From Oscillospiraceae bacterium (lineage in GTDB: Bacteria > Bacillota > Clostridia > Oscillospirales > Ruminococcaceae): a stretch of DNA of 40,863 bases. A program made the translations under genes and the position numbers. Location of the stretch: the NCBI GenBank assembly GCA_015067215.1, contig SVMW01000018.1, positions 1-40,863 on the forward strand. Reading direction: 5' to 3'. Under the pieces are notes generated by a model. It was given only the letters and a program-made list of their open reading frames with translations, searched no databases and was not told the origin of the DNA. Position 1 is the first letter of the stretch. Each line of letters starts with the position of its first letter. Shown here piece by piece: positions 1 through 9,340 of this stretch.

Positions 1-494
1 GCTATGCAATTGTAGGCTACGGGACAGTGGAATATGTAAACAACAAATTTTACCCTGTGGAATTCGGTGCGGTAACCACACAGGCACATACCCCTTTTGA
101 AGACCGACTCAAAGAGGTTTATGACCAACTGGATGTTGTGATAAAACGTGCACAGCCCGAGGCAATTGCCATCGAGCAGCTGTTTTTTACCACCAACCAG
201 AAAACCGTTATTCAGGTTGCTATGGCACGCGGCGTTATTCTGCTGTGTGCAAAAAACAACAATATTCCCGTTTTTGAATACACCCCACTGCAAATAAAAC
301 AGTCGGTGGCGGGATATGGCAAAGCAGTCAAAAAACAGGTTATGGAAATGACCCGATTAATGCTCAAACTTGACAAAGTGCCAAAGCCCGATGATACTGC
401 CGACGCATTGGCGGTGGCAATCTGTCATTGTCATTCCTATCGTTCTAAACTGTTTGGGCAGAATCTTGGCGGGCAGATACGCAACGGAATCTGA
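1..494 (+). CDS. ruvC: Crossover junction endodeoxyribonuclease RuvC, 5' end cut off by the window
   Basis: RuvC is the dimeric nuclease that cuts Holliday junctions after RuvAB branch migration. The reading frame is open from base 3 to the TGA at 492-494. The N-terminus, with the first catalytic Asp, lies outside the window; the visible part starts at YAIVGYGTVEY, the usual sequence just after that Asp. The glutamate of the AIEQLFF motif (near residue 58 of the fragment) and the C-terminal PDDTADALA motif supply the other acidic residues expected of the RNase H-like fold. A GTG at base 27 is in frame but internal to the family fold, so it is not the start. The next two genes are ruvA and ruvB, which confirms the assignment. 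About 163 codons are present. Confidence 0.96.
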   Translation, partial: YAIVGYGTVEYVNNKFYPVEFGAVTTQAHTPFEDRLKEVYDQLDVVIKRAQPEAIAIEQLFFTTNQKTVIQVAMARGVILLCAKNNNIPVFEYTPLQIKQSVAGYGKAVKKQVMEMTRLMLKLDKVPKPDDTADALAVAICHCHSYRSKLFGQNLGGQIRNGI

Positions 495-623
495 TAAATT
501 AATAATAACTGTAGGGCAGGGGCTTGCTTCTGCTGATACGGATAAACTTTGAACCCGACCTGTCTTTGCAGATTGATTTCGGGCATTAAACAATAAAAAT
601 CCCTTAAACAAAAAGGTGTTATT

Positions 624-1232
624 ATGATACATTCACTTACAGGCAAAGTAATAGAAAAATCCCTTGACGAAGTTGTTATCAGCTGTGGTGGGGTTGGCTT
701 TCTTGTGTCTGTTCCGCAGACGGCACAGGGCGCGATTGCAGCAGTGGGGGAAGAAACCACGCTGTACACATATCTCAATGTAAAGGAAGACGCCCTTGAC
801 CTTTACGGCTTTGCAACCAAAGCAGAACAGCGCACCTTCAAAATTCTCACAACAGTGAGCGGTGTGGGACCAAAGGCGGGTCTTGCAATACTGTCTGCCC
901 TGTCACCTGACCGCATTGCGCTTGCGGTTTCCAGCGGTGACTACAAGGCATTTACAGCTGCACAGGGTGTGGGGCCAAAGCTTGCACAGCGCATAGTACT
1001 GGAGCTTAAAGGCAAGTTTACCGACACAACTGTTCAGGGTGTGTCCATCGAGGATATCTCACACACAGCAGCGGCTGCTACAGGCAATGTTAGTCAGGCA
1101 ATCAGTGCGCTTGTGGCATTGGGTTACACACAAAGTCAGGCTGCAGTTGCCTTGTCAAAACTTGACACCGGCAGCGATGTACAGACACTTATCAAACAGG
1201 CACTCAGACTTATAGCAGGAGGTAAAGTATAA
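624..1232 (+). CDS. ruvA: Holliday junction branch migration protein RuvA
   Basis: RuvA binds the four-way junction as a tetramer and loads the RuvB motor. The 202-residue product has the usual length. It shows the N-terminal OB-fold (about residues 1-64, starting MIHSLTGKV), two helix-hairpin-helix motifs ([14 protein letters not shown] and [18 protein letters not shown]) and the small C-terminal three-helix domain after about residue 150 that contacts RuvB. The ATG follows AAAGGTG at good spacing. Its TAA stop overlaps the ruvB ATG by one base (TAATG), so the two are translationally coupled. It lies 129 bp after ruvC. Confidence 0.97.
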   Translation: MIHSLTGKVIEKSLDEVVISCGGVGFLVSVPQTAQGAIAAVGEETTLYTYLNVKEDALDLYGFATKAEQRTFKILTTVSGVGPKAGLAILSALSPDRIALAVSSGDYKAFTAAQGVGPKLAQRIVLELKGKFTDTTVQGVSIEDISHTAAAATGNVSQAISALVALGYTQSQAAVALSKLDTGSDVQTLIKQALRLIAGGKV

Positions 1233-2284
1233 TGGCAAACGAAATAGGCTTTACAGACCACGAAAGACTGGTGAGCCCAATGGCCAAAAGCGAGGACTTT
1301 GACAGCGAAAGCAATCTGCGCCCGCAGCGCCTTTGCGACTATGTAGGTCAGGAAAAAATCAAAGAAAACTTAAGCATATATCTGGAAGCTGCAAAAATGC
1401 GTGGTGAAGCACTTGACCATCTGTTGCTTTACGGCCCTCCTGGTCTCGGCAAAACCACCCTTGCAGGCATCATTGCCAACGAAATGGGTGTAAACATCCG
1501 TGTTACAAGCGGTCCTGCCATTGAAAAACCGGGCGACCTTGCAGCACTGCTTACTAACCTTGAGGAAGGCGACGTGCTGTTTATCGATGAAATTCACCGT
1601 CTCTCCCGACAGATTGAGGAGGTTTTGTATCCTGCCCTGGAGGACTACGCTTTGGACATTATTATTGGCAAAGGTCCTTCAGCACAGTCAATACGCATCA
1701 ATCTGCCAAAGTTCACCCTTATCGGTGCAACCACAAGGGCGGGTCAGCTTTCCAGCCCTCTCCGTGACCGATTTGGCGTAATTCTCAAACTGGAAATGTA
1801 CACTCACGAAGAACTTGCAAAAATTATCAGCCGTTCAGCTGATATTTTAAATATTCCCTGCGAGGAGGAAGGTGCTTTGCAGCTGGCAAAATGCAGCCGC
1901 GGTACACCGCGTATTGCAAACCGACTGCTCAAGCGTGCCCGTGACTTTGCACAGGTGCGCGGCAACGGCATAATTGATGAAGCCATTGCAAAGGATGCCC
2001 TTGTGCGTATGGATATTGACCATCTTGGTCTTGACTCCCTTGACCGTACACTGCTCAGCGCAATCATCAAAATGTATTCTGGTGGTCCGGTTGGACTGGA
2101 AACACTGGCAGCGGCAATCGGGGAAGAATCTGTAACACTTGAAGATGTGTGCGAACCGTATCTTATGCAGATAGGTTTTTTGTCCCGTACACCAAGGGGG
2201 AGAATAGTTACAAACCTTGCTTACAGCCATCTCGGCCTTGCAAACCCTGCACTCAATGGTCAGCAGACATTGGATGACCTTTAA
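1232..2284 (+). CDS. ruvB: Holliday junction DNA helicase RuvB
   Basis: RuvB is the hexameric AAA+ ATPase that drives branch migration. Visible motifs are Walker [10 protein letters not shown] (residues 68-76), Walker [10 protein letters not shown] (about 116-124), sensor 1 around LIGATTRAG, and the arginine-finger region SSPLRDRFG. The C-terminal winged-helix DNA-binding domain ends near [10 protein letters not shown]. The length of 350 residues is normal. It starts inside the ruvA stop codon and ends a ruvC-ruvA-ruvB cluster. The 183-bp gap that follows suggests glmM has its own control. Confidence 0.98.
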   Translation: MANEIGFTDHERLVSPMAKSEDFDSESNLRPQRLCDYVGQEKIKENLSIYLEAAKMRGEALDHLLLYGPPGLGKTTLAGIIANEMGVNIRVTSGPAIEKPGDLAALLTNLEEGDVLFIDEIHRLSRQIEEVLYPALEDYALDIIIGKGPSAQSIRINLPKFTLIGATTRAGQLSSPLRDRFGVILKLEMYTHEELAKIISRSADILNIPCEEEGALQLAKCSRGTPRIANRLLKRARDFAQVRGNGIIDEAIAKDALVRMDIDHLGLDSLDRTLLSAIIKMYSGGPVGLETLAAAIGEESVTLEDVCEPYLMQIGFLSRTPRGRIVTNLAYSHLGLANPALNGQQTLDDL

Positions 2285-2467
2285 AATGGTTAACAGAACA
2301 GTCGTTTTTTGTTAATCAAAGTTTAAAACTTTTGCAACAAATACAGTAAAAAAAGCAAATATAATATTGCTGTTACAGGAAAATTGTTACAAAGCATTTA
2401 AGCTTTTAAACCGGTTTTCCGCAATATACAAACAAATTATTCTTTTTGATATAAAGGAGAAACTATT

Positions 2468-3832
2468 ATGGCAAGATTATTTGGTACAGACGGCGTAAGA
2501 GGTGTTGCAGGCAGCGAACTCACACCTGAACTTGCAATCAACATTGGCCGTGCAGCAGCAATGGTGCTTACAAAACACACAAATAAAAAAGCAACAGTGC
2601 TTATCGGCAAGGACACACGAATTTCAGGAGATATGCTGGAAAGTGCACTTTGTGCAGGTCTCTGCAGTGTTGGTGCAGACGTAAAACTCTGTGGCGTTGT
2701 TCCTACACCTGCAATTGCATATCTCGTTAAAAAATACGGCTGCGATGCAGGCGTTGTTATCTCAGCAAGTCACAACCCTATGGAATTCAACGGTATCAAA
2801 ATTTTCAACGGAGAAGGCTACAAGCTGGCTGACGAAATTGAAAACGAAATCGAAGCACTTATCCTTGACACACCGGAAAAAATCGTTAATGTTACAGGCG
2901 GTGCAATGGGCACCGTTGCAACAATCGATACAGCGGCAAGAGACTATGTTGACCATCTTAAAGAAGCCTGTGAAGCCGACTTCAGCGGCCTTAAAGTAGT
3001 GTTTGACTGTGCAAACGGTGCATCCAGTGTTACAGCACCAATGCTTTTTACAGAACTTGGCGTACAGGCAACATTTATCGGTGCAGAACCTGACGGCACA
3101 AACATCAATGCAGGCTGTGGTTCCACACATCTTGACAAACTTGCAGCATACGTTAAAGAACATGGCTTTGACTGCGGCATTGCATTTGACGGCGATGCAG
3201 ACAGATGTCTTGCGGTGGACGAAAACGGCGAAGAAATTGACGGTGACAAAATCATTGCAATCCTTGCAACAAGAATGAAAGCTGCAGGTAAGCTTGCAAA
3301 AGATACAGCGGTTGTTACAGTTATGTCCAACCTTGGTTTCATGAAACATATGGAAAAACGCGGCATCGCAACAGCAACAACAGCAGTTGGTGACAGATAT
3401 GTTCTGGAAGAAATGCTTGCAAAAGGTTATAACATCGGCGGCGAACAGTCAGGCCATGTTATCCTTACAGATTATGCAACAACAGGTGACGGTGAGCTGA
3501 CAGCAGTTGCGCTGCTCAACAATTTTGCAAAGGAAACAGACAAGAAGGTAAGCGATTTCAATGGCTGTTTCTCCAAATATCCACAGGTGCTTATCAACGT
3601 TAAAACAACTGCAGAAGGCAAAGCATTTTACAAAACAGACGAATATATTGAAGGCTTTATCGAAGCAAAACAGCAGCAGCTTATGGGCGCCGGCCGTGTA
3701 CTTGTGCGTCTTTCCGGTACAGAACCTCTTATCCGTGTTATGGTTGAAGGAGAAAACCTTGAAAAAATCACAGCTGTTGCAAATGACATTGTAAACAAAA
3801 TCAAGGAAAGACTTGCAACAATCGGTGCATAG
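2468..3832 (+). CDS. glmM: Phosphoglucosamine mutase GlmM
   Basis: GlmM converts glucosamine-6-phosphate to glucosamine-1-phosphate on the route to UDP-GlcNAc, the precursor of peptidoglycan and wall polymers. The 454-residue product carries the catalytic serine loop ISASHNP (Ser101, phosphorylated in the active enzyme), the metal-binding DGDADR loop (241-246), the sugar-binding GGEQSGH motif and the phosphate-binding RLSGTEP loop near residue 414. The Glu/Asn context after SHNP (EFNGIK) fits GlmM rather than ManB/Pgm. The start has AAAGGAG at ideal spacing. In many Firmicutes glmM sits directly after cdaA-cdaR; here those genes are about 20 kb away. Confidence 0.97.
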   Translation: MARLFGTDGVRGVAGSELTPELAINIGRAAAMVLTKHTNKKATVLIGKDTRISGDMLESALCAGLCSVGADVKLCGVVPTPAIAYLVKKYGCDAGVVISASHNPMEFNGIKIFNGEGYKLADEIENEIEALILDTPEKIVNVTGGAMGTVATIDTAARDYVDHLKEACEADFSGLKVVFDCANGASSVTAPMLFTELGVQATFIGAEPDGTNINAGCGSTHLDKLAAYVKEHGFDCGIAFDGDADRCLAVDENGEEIDGDKIIAILATRMKAAGKLAKDTAVVTVMSNLGFMKHMEKRGIATATTAVGDRYVLEEMLAKGYNIGGEQSGHVILTDYATTGDGELTAVALLNNFAKETDKKVSDFNGCFSKYPQVLINVKTTAEGKAFYKTDEYIEGFIEAKQQQLMGAGRVLVRLSGTEPLIRVMVEGENLEKITAVANDIVNKIKERLATIGA

Positions 3833-3881
3833 TTTTTATAAAAAACATAAAAACAACACTTAAAACAAATATGATGAAAGG

Positions 3882-3903
3882 CAAGGCGGCGCTACTGCCG
3901 CCC
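3882..3903 (+). promoter_or_regulatory. GC-rich hairpin just before the methyltransferase start
   Basis: GGCGGC at 3884-3889 pairs perfectly with GCCGCC at 3896-3901 around a six-base loop. No T-run follows, so it is a poor terminator. It ends about 12 bases before the ATG at 3914, a stretch that lacks a recognisable Shine-Dalgarno site. It may shape translation of the methyltransferase or be the remnant of a glmM terminator; the sequence does not decide. Confidence 0.35.
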
Positions 3904-3913
3904 TGTAAAGTAT

Positions 3914-4780
3914 ATGAGAGCAGACAATAAATGGCAGGATTACACCCTTATCGATGCAACTGACGGTTTTCGTCTTGAAAGCTGGGGAGGTATTATCCTT
4001 GTAAGACCTGACCCTCAGGTTGTATGGAAACTTCCGCAGCAGAGTCCGCTGTGGAACAAAGCTCACGCTGTTTATCACCGTTCTTCAGCAGGCGGCGGTC
4101 AGTGGGAATATAAAAAAAGTTTTGCACAGCAGTGGACAATTGATTATGAAGACCTTAAATTTAAAGTGTCTCCTACCGGTTTTAAGCACACAGGTCTGTT
4201 CCCTGAACAGGCAACAAACTGGGATGAATACAAACGCCTTATTGAAAAGGAAGACAGACAGATAAATGTGCTTAATCTTTTCAGCTATACAGGCGGTGCA
4301 ACCCTTGCATGTGCAAAGGCAGGTGCAAAGGTTTGCCACGTTGATGCATCAAAAGGTATGGTGCAGTGGGCAAGAGAAAACGCACAGCTGTCAGGCATGG
4401 GAGATTACCCGATCCGCTGGATTGTGGATGACTGCATTAAATTTGTGCAGAGAGAAATCCGCCGAGGAAATAAATACGACGGCATTATAATGGACCCGCC
4501 AAGTTACGGGCGCGGTCCTAACGGTGAAGTGTGGAAGCTGGAAGACAACATCTATCAGCTTATGGAGCTTTGCTCACAGCTGCTCAGTGACAACCCGCTG
4601 TTTGTAGCGGTAAACAGCTACACAACAGGCGTTTCCCCAAGCAGTATGGAGTATATGCTCAATGCACTTGTAAAGAAAAAATATGGCGGTGTTGTAACCG
4701 CTGACGAAATCGGTCTCACCGTGCAGGCAACAGGCAGTGCCCTTGCCTGCGGTTCAACAGCATTCTGGAAAAAAGGATAG
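3914..4780 (+). CDS. RlmI/RlmK-like class I SAM-dependent methyltransferase
   Basis: This is a Rossmann-fold methyltransferase of the group that includes the 23S rRNA cytosine-C5/guanine methyltransferases RlmI and RlmK. SAM-binding motif I is NLFSYTGGATLACAKAG (121-137), the acidic ribose-binding residue is in CHVDASKGMV (141-150), and the catalytic DPPSYGRG motif is at 194-201. The protein has 288 residues and no N-terminal PUA domain, so it is shorter than RlmI (about 396). The N-terminal part (1-110) has the short beta-rich lead-in typical of the Firmicutes relatives. No good ribosome site precedes the ATG. The exact target base cannot be told from sequence. Confidence 0.85.
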   Translation: MRADNKWQDYTLIDATDGFRLESWGGIILVRPDPQVVWKLPQQSPLWNKAHAVYHRSSAGGGQWEYKKSFAQQWTIDYEDLKFKVSPTGFKHTGLFPEQATNWDEYKRLIEKEDRQINVLNLFSYTGGATLACAKAGAKVCHVDASKGMVQWARENAQLSGMGDYPIRWIVDDCIKFVQREIRRGNKYDGIIMDPPSYGRGPNGEVWKLEDNIYQLMELCSQLLSDNPLFVAVNSYTTGVSPSSMEYMLNALVKKKYGGVVTADEIGLTVQATGSALACGSTAFWKKG

Positions 4781-4841
4781 GTGCAGACTTTAAAAAGTTA
4801 AAGCTGTAACCTGTTAAGTTATTAAGGAGAATTGTACAGAG

Positions 4842-5669
4842 ATGATTAAAGCTACAAACCTATGGTTTGGATACAGTGAAGAAAAGGAAAAAGCCCTGAA
4901 AGGCATAAACTTTACCGCTGAAAAAGGTGAATTTATTGCTGTTCTGGGTTCAAACGGTTGTGGCAAAAGCACACTTGCCAAGCATTTCAATGCCATCCTG
5001 CTGCCTGAAAAAGGTGAGGTTAAGGTTGACGATATGCTTACAACCGAAGATGAAAAACTGTTTGATATAAGACAGAAGGTTGGAATGGTTTTCCAGAACC
5101 CTGACAACCAGATTGTTGCAACAATTGTTGAAGAAGACGTTGCTTTTGCTTTGGAAAACATGGGTGTGGAACCAAACGAAATACGCCGCCGCATTGACGA
5201 AGCAATGGAAAAAACAGGTGTTTATAAATTTAAGGACAAAGCACCGCACCATCTTTCCGGCGGTCAGAAACAGCGTGTTGCTATTGCAGGCATTATTGCA
5301 ATGCGTCCTGATTATATAGTGCTGGACGAGCCTACCGCAATGCTTGACCCTGAAGGCAGACGCAAGGTGCTTAAAACCATAAAAAGTCTTAACAAGGAAT
5401 ATGGCATCACAGTTATTCTTATCACACACTATATGGACGAAGCTGCACAGGCAGACCGCATTGTGGTTATGAGCAAGGGCGATGTGGTAAAGGAAGGCAC
5501 ACCAAAAGAGATATTCTCACAGGTGGAACTTGTAAAAAACCTTTCCCTCGACGTACCGCAGACCAGTGAAATTGCATATGAGCTTTCCAAATTAGGCTAC
5601 AATCTCTCTACAGAAGCTATATCCATTGACGAATGTGCACAGCAGCTCTACGATTTTTTGAAAGGATAG
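4842..5669 (+). CDS. ecfA1: Energy-coupling factor transporter ATPase EcfA1
   Basis: First ATPase of an ECF vitamin/cofactor importer. Walker [10 protein letters not shown] is at 36-44, the Q-loop FQNPDNQ at 84-90 (an ECF signature), LSGGQKQR at 138-145, and Walker B with D-loop [15 protein letters not shown] at about 159-173. The FQNPDNQ Q-loop distinguishes EcfA from ordinary importer ATPases. The length of 275 residues is normal. An AAGGAG site precedes the ATG. It heads a tight ecfA1-ecfA2-ecfT-truA operon. No substrate-binding S component is in view; group II ECF modules are shared by S proteins encoded elsewhere. Confidence 0.95.
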   Translation: MIKATNLWFGYSEEKEKALKGINFTAEKGEFIAVLGSNGCGKSTLAKHFNAILLPEKGEVKVDDMLTTEDEKLFDIRQKVGMVFQNPDNQIVATIVEEDVAFALENMGVEPNEIRRRIDEAMEKTGVYKFKDKAPHHLSGGQKQRVAIAGIIAMRPDYIVLDEPTAMLDPEGRRKVLKTIKSLNKEYGITVILITHYMDEAAQADRIVVMSKGDVVKEGTPKEIFSQVELVKNLSLDVPQTSEIAYELSKLGYNLSTEAISIDECAQQLYDFLKG

Positions 5670-5677
5670 GATAAATT

Positions 5678-6550
5678 ATGTCAATTTTAAAAATAGAAAA
5701 TCTGTCCTATACCTACAATCAGGGCATGCCCGGGGCAACAAAGGCATTGGACAATGTAAATCTGGAAATTGAAGAAGGCACATTTGTTGGCGTTATCGGC
5801 CATACAGGCTGCGGCAAAAGCACACTTATCAGCCACCTTAATGGCCTTACAAAACCACAGGAGGGTGCAGTATATCTGGACGGTAAAAACATCTGGACAG
5901 ATTACCCGAATATCCGTGATGTGCGTTTTAATGTTGGGCTTGTATTTCAGTATCCTGAATATCAGCTTTTTGAAGAAACAATTTATAAAGATATAGCATT
6001 CGGCCCTAAAAATATGGGACTTGACGATGCAGAAATAGACAAAAGAGTTAAAATGGCGGCAAAATTTGTGGGCATTCCTGAATCAGCCCTCGAAGGTTCG
6101 CCTTTTGACCTTTCCGGAGGTCAGAAACGCCGTGTTGCAATTGCAGGTATTATTGCAATGCAGCCAAGGGTGCTTGTTCTGGACGAACCTTGTGCAGGCC
6201 TTGACCCTGAAGGCAGAGAGCAGATTCTCACACAGGTTAAAAACTACCATCAGCAGACAGGCGGTACAGTTGTGCTTGTTTCCCATTCAATGGAAGATAT
6301 TGCAAACTATGCTGACAAAGTTCTGGTTATGGAGCAGGGCAGAGTTTACAAATATGCCGCAACTGAAGAGATTTTTCAGGAAGCAGAAACTTTATCACAG
6401 ATGGGTCTCGGTATTCCTGATATCACAAAGGTTTTCCTTAAACTTAAGGAAATGGGCCTTGATATAGATACCGACGTTTATACAATTCCTTATGCTGTAA
6501 AAACACTGCTCAAATACAAAGAAAAACACGGAGGTGAAAACAATGCTTAA
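5678..6550 (+). CDS. ecfA2: Energy-coupling factor transporter ATPase EcfA2
   Basis: Second ATPase of the ECF module, forming a heterodimer with EcfA1. Walker A is GHTGCGKST (41-49), the Q-loop is FQYPEYQLFE (tyrosines in place of the ND of EcfA1, typical of EcfA2), the signature is LSGGQKRR near residue 145, and the Walker B/D-loop is LVLDEPCAGLDPEGR. The product has 290 residues. It starts 8 bp after ecfA1 and overlaps the start of ecfT by 8 bp, so production of the three subunits is probably coupled. Confidence 0.95.
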   Translation: MSILKIENLSYTYNQGMPGATKALDNVNLEIEEGTFVGVIGHTGCGKSTLISHLNGLTKPQEGAVYLDGKNIWTDYPNIRDVRFNVGLVFQYPEYQLFEETIYKDIAFGPKNMGLDDAEIDKRVKMAAKFVGIPESALEGSPFDLSGGQKRRVAIAGIIAMQPRVLVLDEPCAGLDPEGREQILTQVKNYHQQTGGTVVLVSHSMEDIANYADKVLVMEQGRVYKYAATEEIFQEAETLSQMGLGIPDITKVFLKLKEMGLDIDTDVYTIPYAVKTLLKYKEKHGGENNA

Positions 6551-7361
6551 AGACATTACAATAGGTCAGCATTTTCCGGGCAACAGCCCTGTTCACCGCC
6601 TTGACCCTAGAATAAAAATTCTTGTTACCATTGCATATGTTGTGTTTTTGTTTATCAGCACCAACGTTGCGGGTCTTGTGCTCAGCGGCGCCTTGATTTT
6701 TATCCTTTACGGCGTTGCAAAAATACCGCTTAAACTGCTCAAAAAGAGCCTTAAACCAATTTTGCCGATTATTCTGTTTACGGTAATCCTCAACCTGTTC
6801 TTTATAACAGGAGAAGGCGCACCGCTGTTCAGTGTGTGGAAAATAAAGGTTTATGTTGAAGGCATTCTGTTCTGTATAGTTATGGTGGTAAGAATTGTGT
6901 GCCTTATCAGCGGCACATCACTGCTGACATATACAACAAGCCCTATTGAACTTACTGATGGTATTGAAAGACTTATGAAACCTCTCAATGCAGTTAAGTT
7001 CCCTGTACACGAAATGGCAATGATGATGACAATTGCACTTCGTTTTATCCCAACACTTATAGAAGAAACCGACAAAATTATGTCGGCACAGAAATCCCGT
7101 GGTGCAATGCTGGATTCCGGCAGTTTTACTGACAGGGTAAAAGCACTTGTACCAATTCTTATTCCGCTGTTTATTTCCGCTTTCCGCCGCGCAGACGAAC
7201 TTGCAACAGCTATGGAATGCCGCTGCTATCACGGCGGTGACGGCAGAACAAGACTTAAACAGCTTAAAATCACAGGCAATGATGTAATCTGCACAGCATT
7301 CTGTGTTGTATATTTTGCTGTGGTTTTTGCAACAAGATTTTTCTTTAAACCACTTATTTAG
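6543..7361 (+). CDS. ecfT: Energy-coupling factor transporter transmembrane protein EcfT
   Basis: EcfT is the membrane scaffold linking EcfA1/A2 to an S component. The 272-residue protein has several hydrophobic segments (about residues 25-60, 70-90, 100-130, 250-270). Two cytoplasmic coupling motifs contact the ATPases: AQKSRGAMLDSG and TAMECRCYHGG. I chose the ATG at 6543, six bases after GGAGGTG, over the in-frame GTG at 6534, which lies inside that ribosome site. It overlaps ecfA2 and is followed 19 bp later by truA. Confidence 0.94.
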   Translation: MLKDITIGQHFPGNSPVHRLDPRIKILVTIAYVVFLFISTNVAGLVLSGALIFILYGVAKIPLKLLKKSLKPILPIILFTVILNLFFITGEGAPLFSVWKIKVYVEGILFCIVMVVRIVCLISGTSLLTYTTSPIELTDGIERLMKPLNAVKFPVHEMAMMMTIALRFIPTLIEETDKIMSAQKSRGAMLDSGSFTDRVKALVPILIPLFISAFRRADELATAMECRCYHGGDGRTRLKQLKITGNDVICTAFCVVYFAVVFATRFFFKPLI

Positions 7362-7380
7362 TTAAAACAGGAGTTTTAAT

Positions 7381-8112
7381 TTGACAGTTAAAGTTAAAGT
7401 AGCCTTTGACGGAACCGACTTCTGCGGCAGTCAGGTACAGCCTGACAGAAGAACAGTGTTCGGTGAATTTCAGAAAGCGTTGCAGACTGTTGTCAGCGAT
7501 GCAGACAACATAAAAGCCTGCTCCCGTCTTGACAGCGGTGTTCATGCAAAATGTTTCTGGTTCAGTTTTGATACAGAAAAGCAGCTGGACCTGCACAAGT
7601 TTCCGTTGTCGCTGAATGCCAATCTGCCCCATGATATAAGGGTTATTGAATCCTGCAAGGCAGAAGAAGGTTTCCACGCAAGGTATTCCGCCAAAGGCAA
7701 GGAATATACTTACTATATAAAGAATAACCATATTGATGACCCGTTTACCAGCAAATACTACTACCGCTGTCCGCAGAAGCTGGATGCAGACGCTATGAAC
7801 GAAGCGGCACAGTATTTTGTAGGTACACACGATTTCCGTTCCTTTATGGCACGCTGGTCAAAAATTATCGACTGTCACCGCACGGTGTACTCCGCACAGG
7901 TTACACGGCAGGACGATATGATAATTTTTAAAGTGTGTGCAGACGGCTATCTTTACAATATGGTGCGCATTATGGTGGGCACACTCATATGGGCAGGCAC
8001 AGGAAGAATCCGGCCACAGCAGGTGGAAGAGATTATCAATGCCTGTCACCGTTCCAAAGCAGGGCCGACCGTCCCGCCGGAAGGACTGTTCCTTACCGAC
8101 GTTTTATATTAA
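7381..8112 (+). CDS. truA: tRNA pseudouridine synthase A (TruA)
   Basis: TruA makes pseudouridine at positions 38-40 in tRNA anticodon stems. The 243-residue protein starts at TTG, seven bases after AGGAG; no better start exists. The catalytic aspartate lies in SRLDSGVHAK (about residues 45-54). Most TruA proteins have GRTDAGVHA here, so Thr and Ala are replaced by Leu and Ser although Asp and GVHA are kept. Other family landmarks are the KEYTYYI strand and the C-terminal YNMVRIMVGTL motif. ecfT-truA linkage is common in Firmicutes. A second truA copy may exist elsewhere; the altered motif makes this a possible divergent paralogue. Confidence 0.92.
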   Translation: MTVKVKVAFDGTDFCGSQVQPDRRTVFGEFQKALQTVVSDADNIKACSRLDSGVHAKCFWFSFDTEKQLDLHKFPLSLNANLPHDIRVIESCKAEEGFHARYSAKGKEYTYYIKNNHIDDPFTSKYYYRCPQKLDADAMNEAAQYFVGTHDFRSFMARWSKIIDCHRTVYSAQVTRQDDMIIFKVCADGYLYNMVRIMVGTLIWAGTGRIRPQQVEEIINACHRSKAGPTVPPEGLFLTDVLY

Positions 8113-8130
8113 GAATAAAAAGGGAAAATT

Positions 8131-9318
8131 ATGTCAGAACAGCAGCCAAGAAGACTCACCCGTAAAGAGCTTCTTAAACGCAACAAAAGAATAGCCAAAA
8201 AACGTCAGATGCGTCTGACGTTTATTGCTGTTGCCGTAACCGCTTTTATGGTTTACATCACAGGGGTTTTCGGTGCTTCTCTGGCATACCTTGGCGACTT
8301 TGTCAGCTCAGGGCTGGTTTATCTTCAGTTTGGCAGAGGTTTTCCTGTCACAATTGAAAATCAGACATATCTGCAGGCAGAAAAAATGGGGTCGTCCCTG
8401 TGTATTCTTGACAGTGACAGCCTCAGCTTTTATTCACCTACAGGGGATGAGGTTTATGAATATCACCATTCCATGCAGAATCCTGCCATTTCAACTTCCG
8501 GCAAGCGTGTTGTAATTTACAACGCAAACGAAACATCTCTCAAGGTTTCCAATGCACACAATGTGCTGTTTTCACAGGAGATGAACAACGACATTATCCA
8601 CGCATCCCTTGCCCGCAACAATTATCTTGCGGTAACAACCAAAAGCCAGAGCTACAACGGGGAAGTAAAGGTGTATGACAGTCAGATGAATGAAGTTTTT
8701 ACCTGGCTTAATGCAAAAAGTTTTCCACTGCAGAGCTTCCTTTCTCCTAAAGCGGAAACCCTTGCGGTCAGCTGTCTTATGACGGAAAACGGCAGCCTGG
8801 TAAGCGAAATATACATTATAGGCACCGATGACGGGCAGGAAAGGTTTAAACTTCAGAACAAAGACGGTGCTGTGCTGGCAATGGAATTTATAAAGGAAGA
8901 CAAACTGATTGTTTTCTACACAGATAAAGCAGCGGTTGTAAACCTTGAAACCGGGCAGACCGAAAAGGAATACAGCTACGGCGGAAACGACCTTACAGGA
9001 TATGACATAAAGAACAGCCAGATAGTTATGGCACTTGGAGACTACGAAGGTGTCGGCGGTACAAAACTTGCAGTGACCGACCTGTCTCTGACTGAAACCT
9101 TTGCGATTGACACCGAAAAGGCAATAACTGATGTTCAGTTTGCTTCACAGCGCATATTTGCCCTTGGTACCGAAATGGTGGAACAGTACAGCCTTAAGGG
9201 TGAAAAGATAAGCGAAACTGCTGTTAAAACCAACGCAAAGGATATTATTGATTACAATGGCTGCATAGTTATTTCAGGCGACAGTCTGGAAAAACTTGAA
9301 AAAGACAGCCTGAAATAG
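8131..9318 (+). CDS. DUF5711-like membrane-anchored beta-propeller-type protein
   Basis: The product has 395 residues. A Lys/Arg-rich cytoplasmic start (residues 1-28) is followed by one transmembrane helix (about 29-50) and a long extracytoplasmic region with repeating beta-strand blocks (such as SLCILDSDSLSFYSPTGDEVYEY, given here in part as SLSFYSPTGDEVYEY), which suggests a propeller of PQQ/WD type. This matches my recollection of the DUF5711 family of Clostridia, whose function is unknown. It lies 18 bp after truA and 22 bp before the CvpA-like gene, with AAGGGAAAA as ribosome site. No catalytic residues are recognisable. Confidence 0.7.
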   Translation: MSEQQPRRLTRKELLKRNKRIAKKRQMRLTFIAVAVTAFMVYITGVFGASLAYLGDFVSSGLVYLQFGRGFPVTIENQTYLQAEKMGSSLCILDSDSLSFYSPTGDEVYEYHHSMQNPAISTSGKRVVIYNANETSLKVSNAHNVLFSQEMNNDIIHASLARNNYLAVTTKSQSYNGEVKVYDSQMNEVFTWLNAKSFPLQSFLSPKAETLAVSCLMTENGSLVSEIYIIGTDDGQERFKLQNKDGAVLAMEFIKEDKLIVFYTDKAAVVNLETGQTEKEYSYGGNDLTGYDIKNSQIVMALGDYEGVGGTKLAVTDLSLTETFAIDTEKAITDVQFASQRIFALGTEMVEQYSLKGEKISETAVKTNAKDIIDYNGCIVISGDSLEKLEKDSLK

Positions 9319-9340
9319 ATATATATTTTGGAGTAATTGA

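Noticed and set aside
2762-3349. A 195-codon open frame on the minus strand inside glmM
   Set aside because: It runs antisense through a strongly conserved gene, has no ribosome site and encodes a Cys/Phe-rich sequence typical of reverse-strand shadows.
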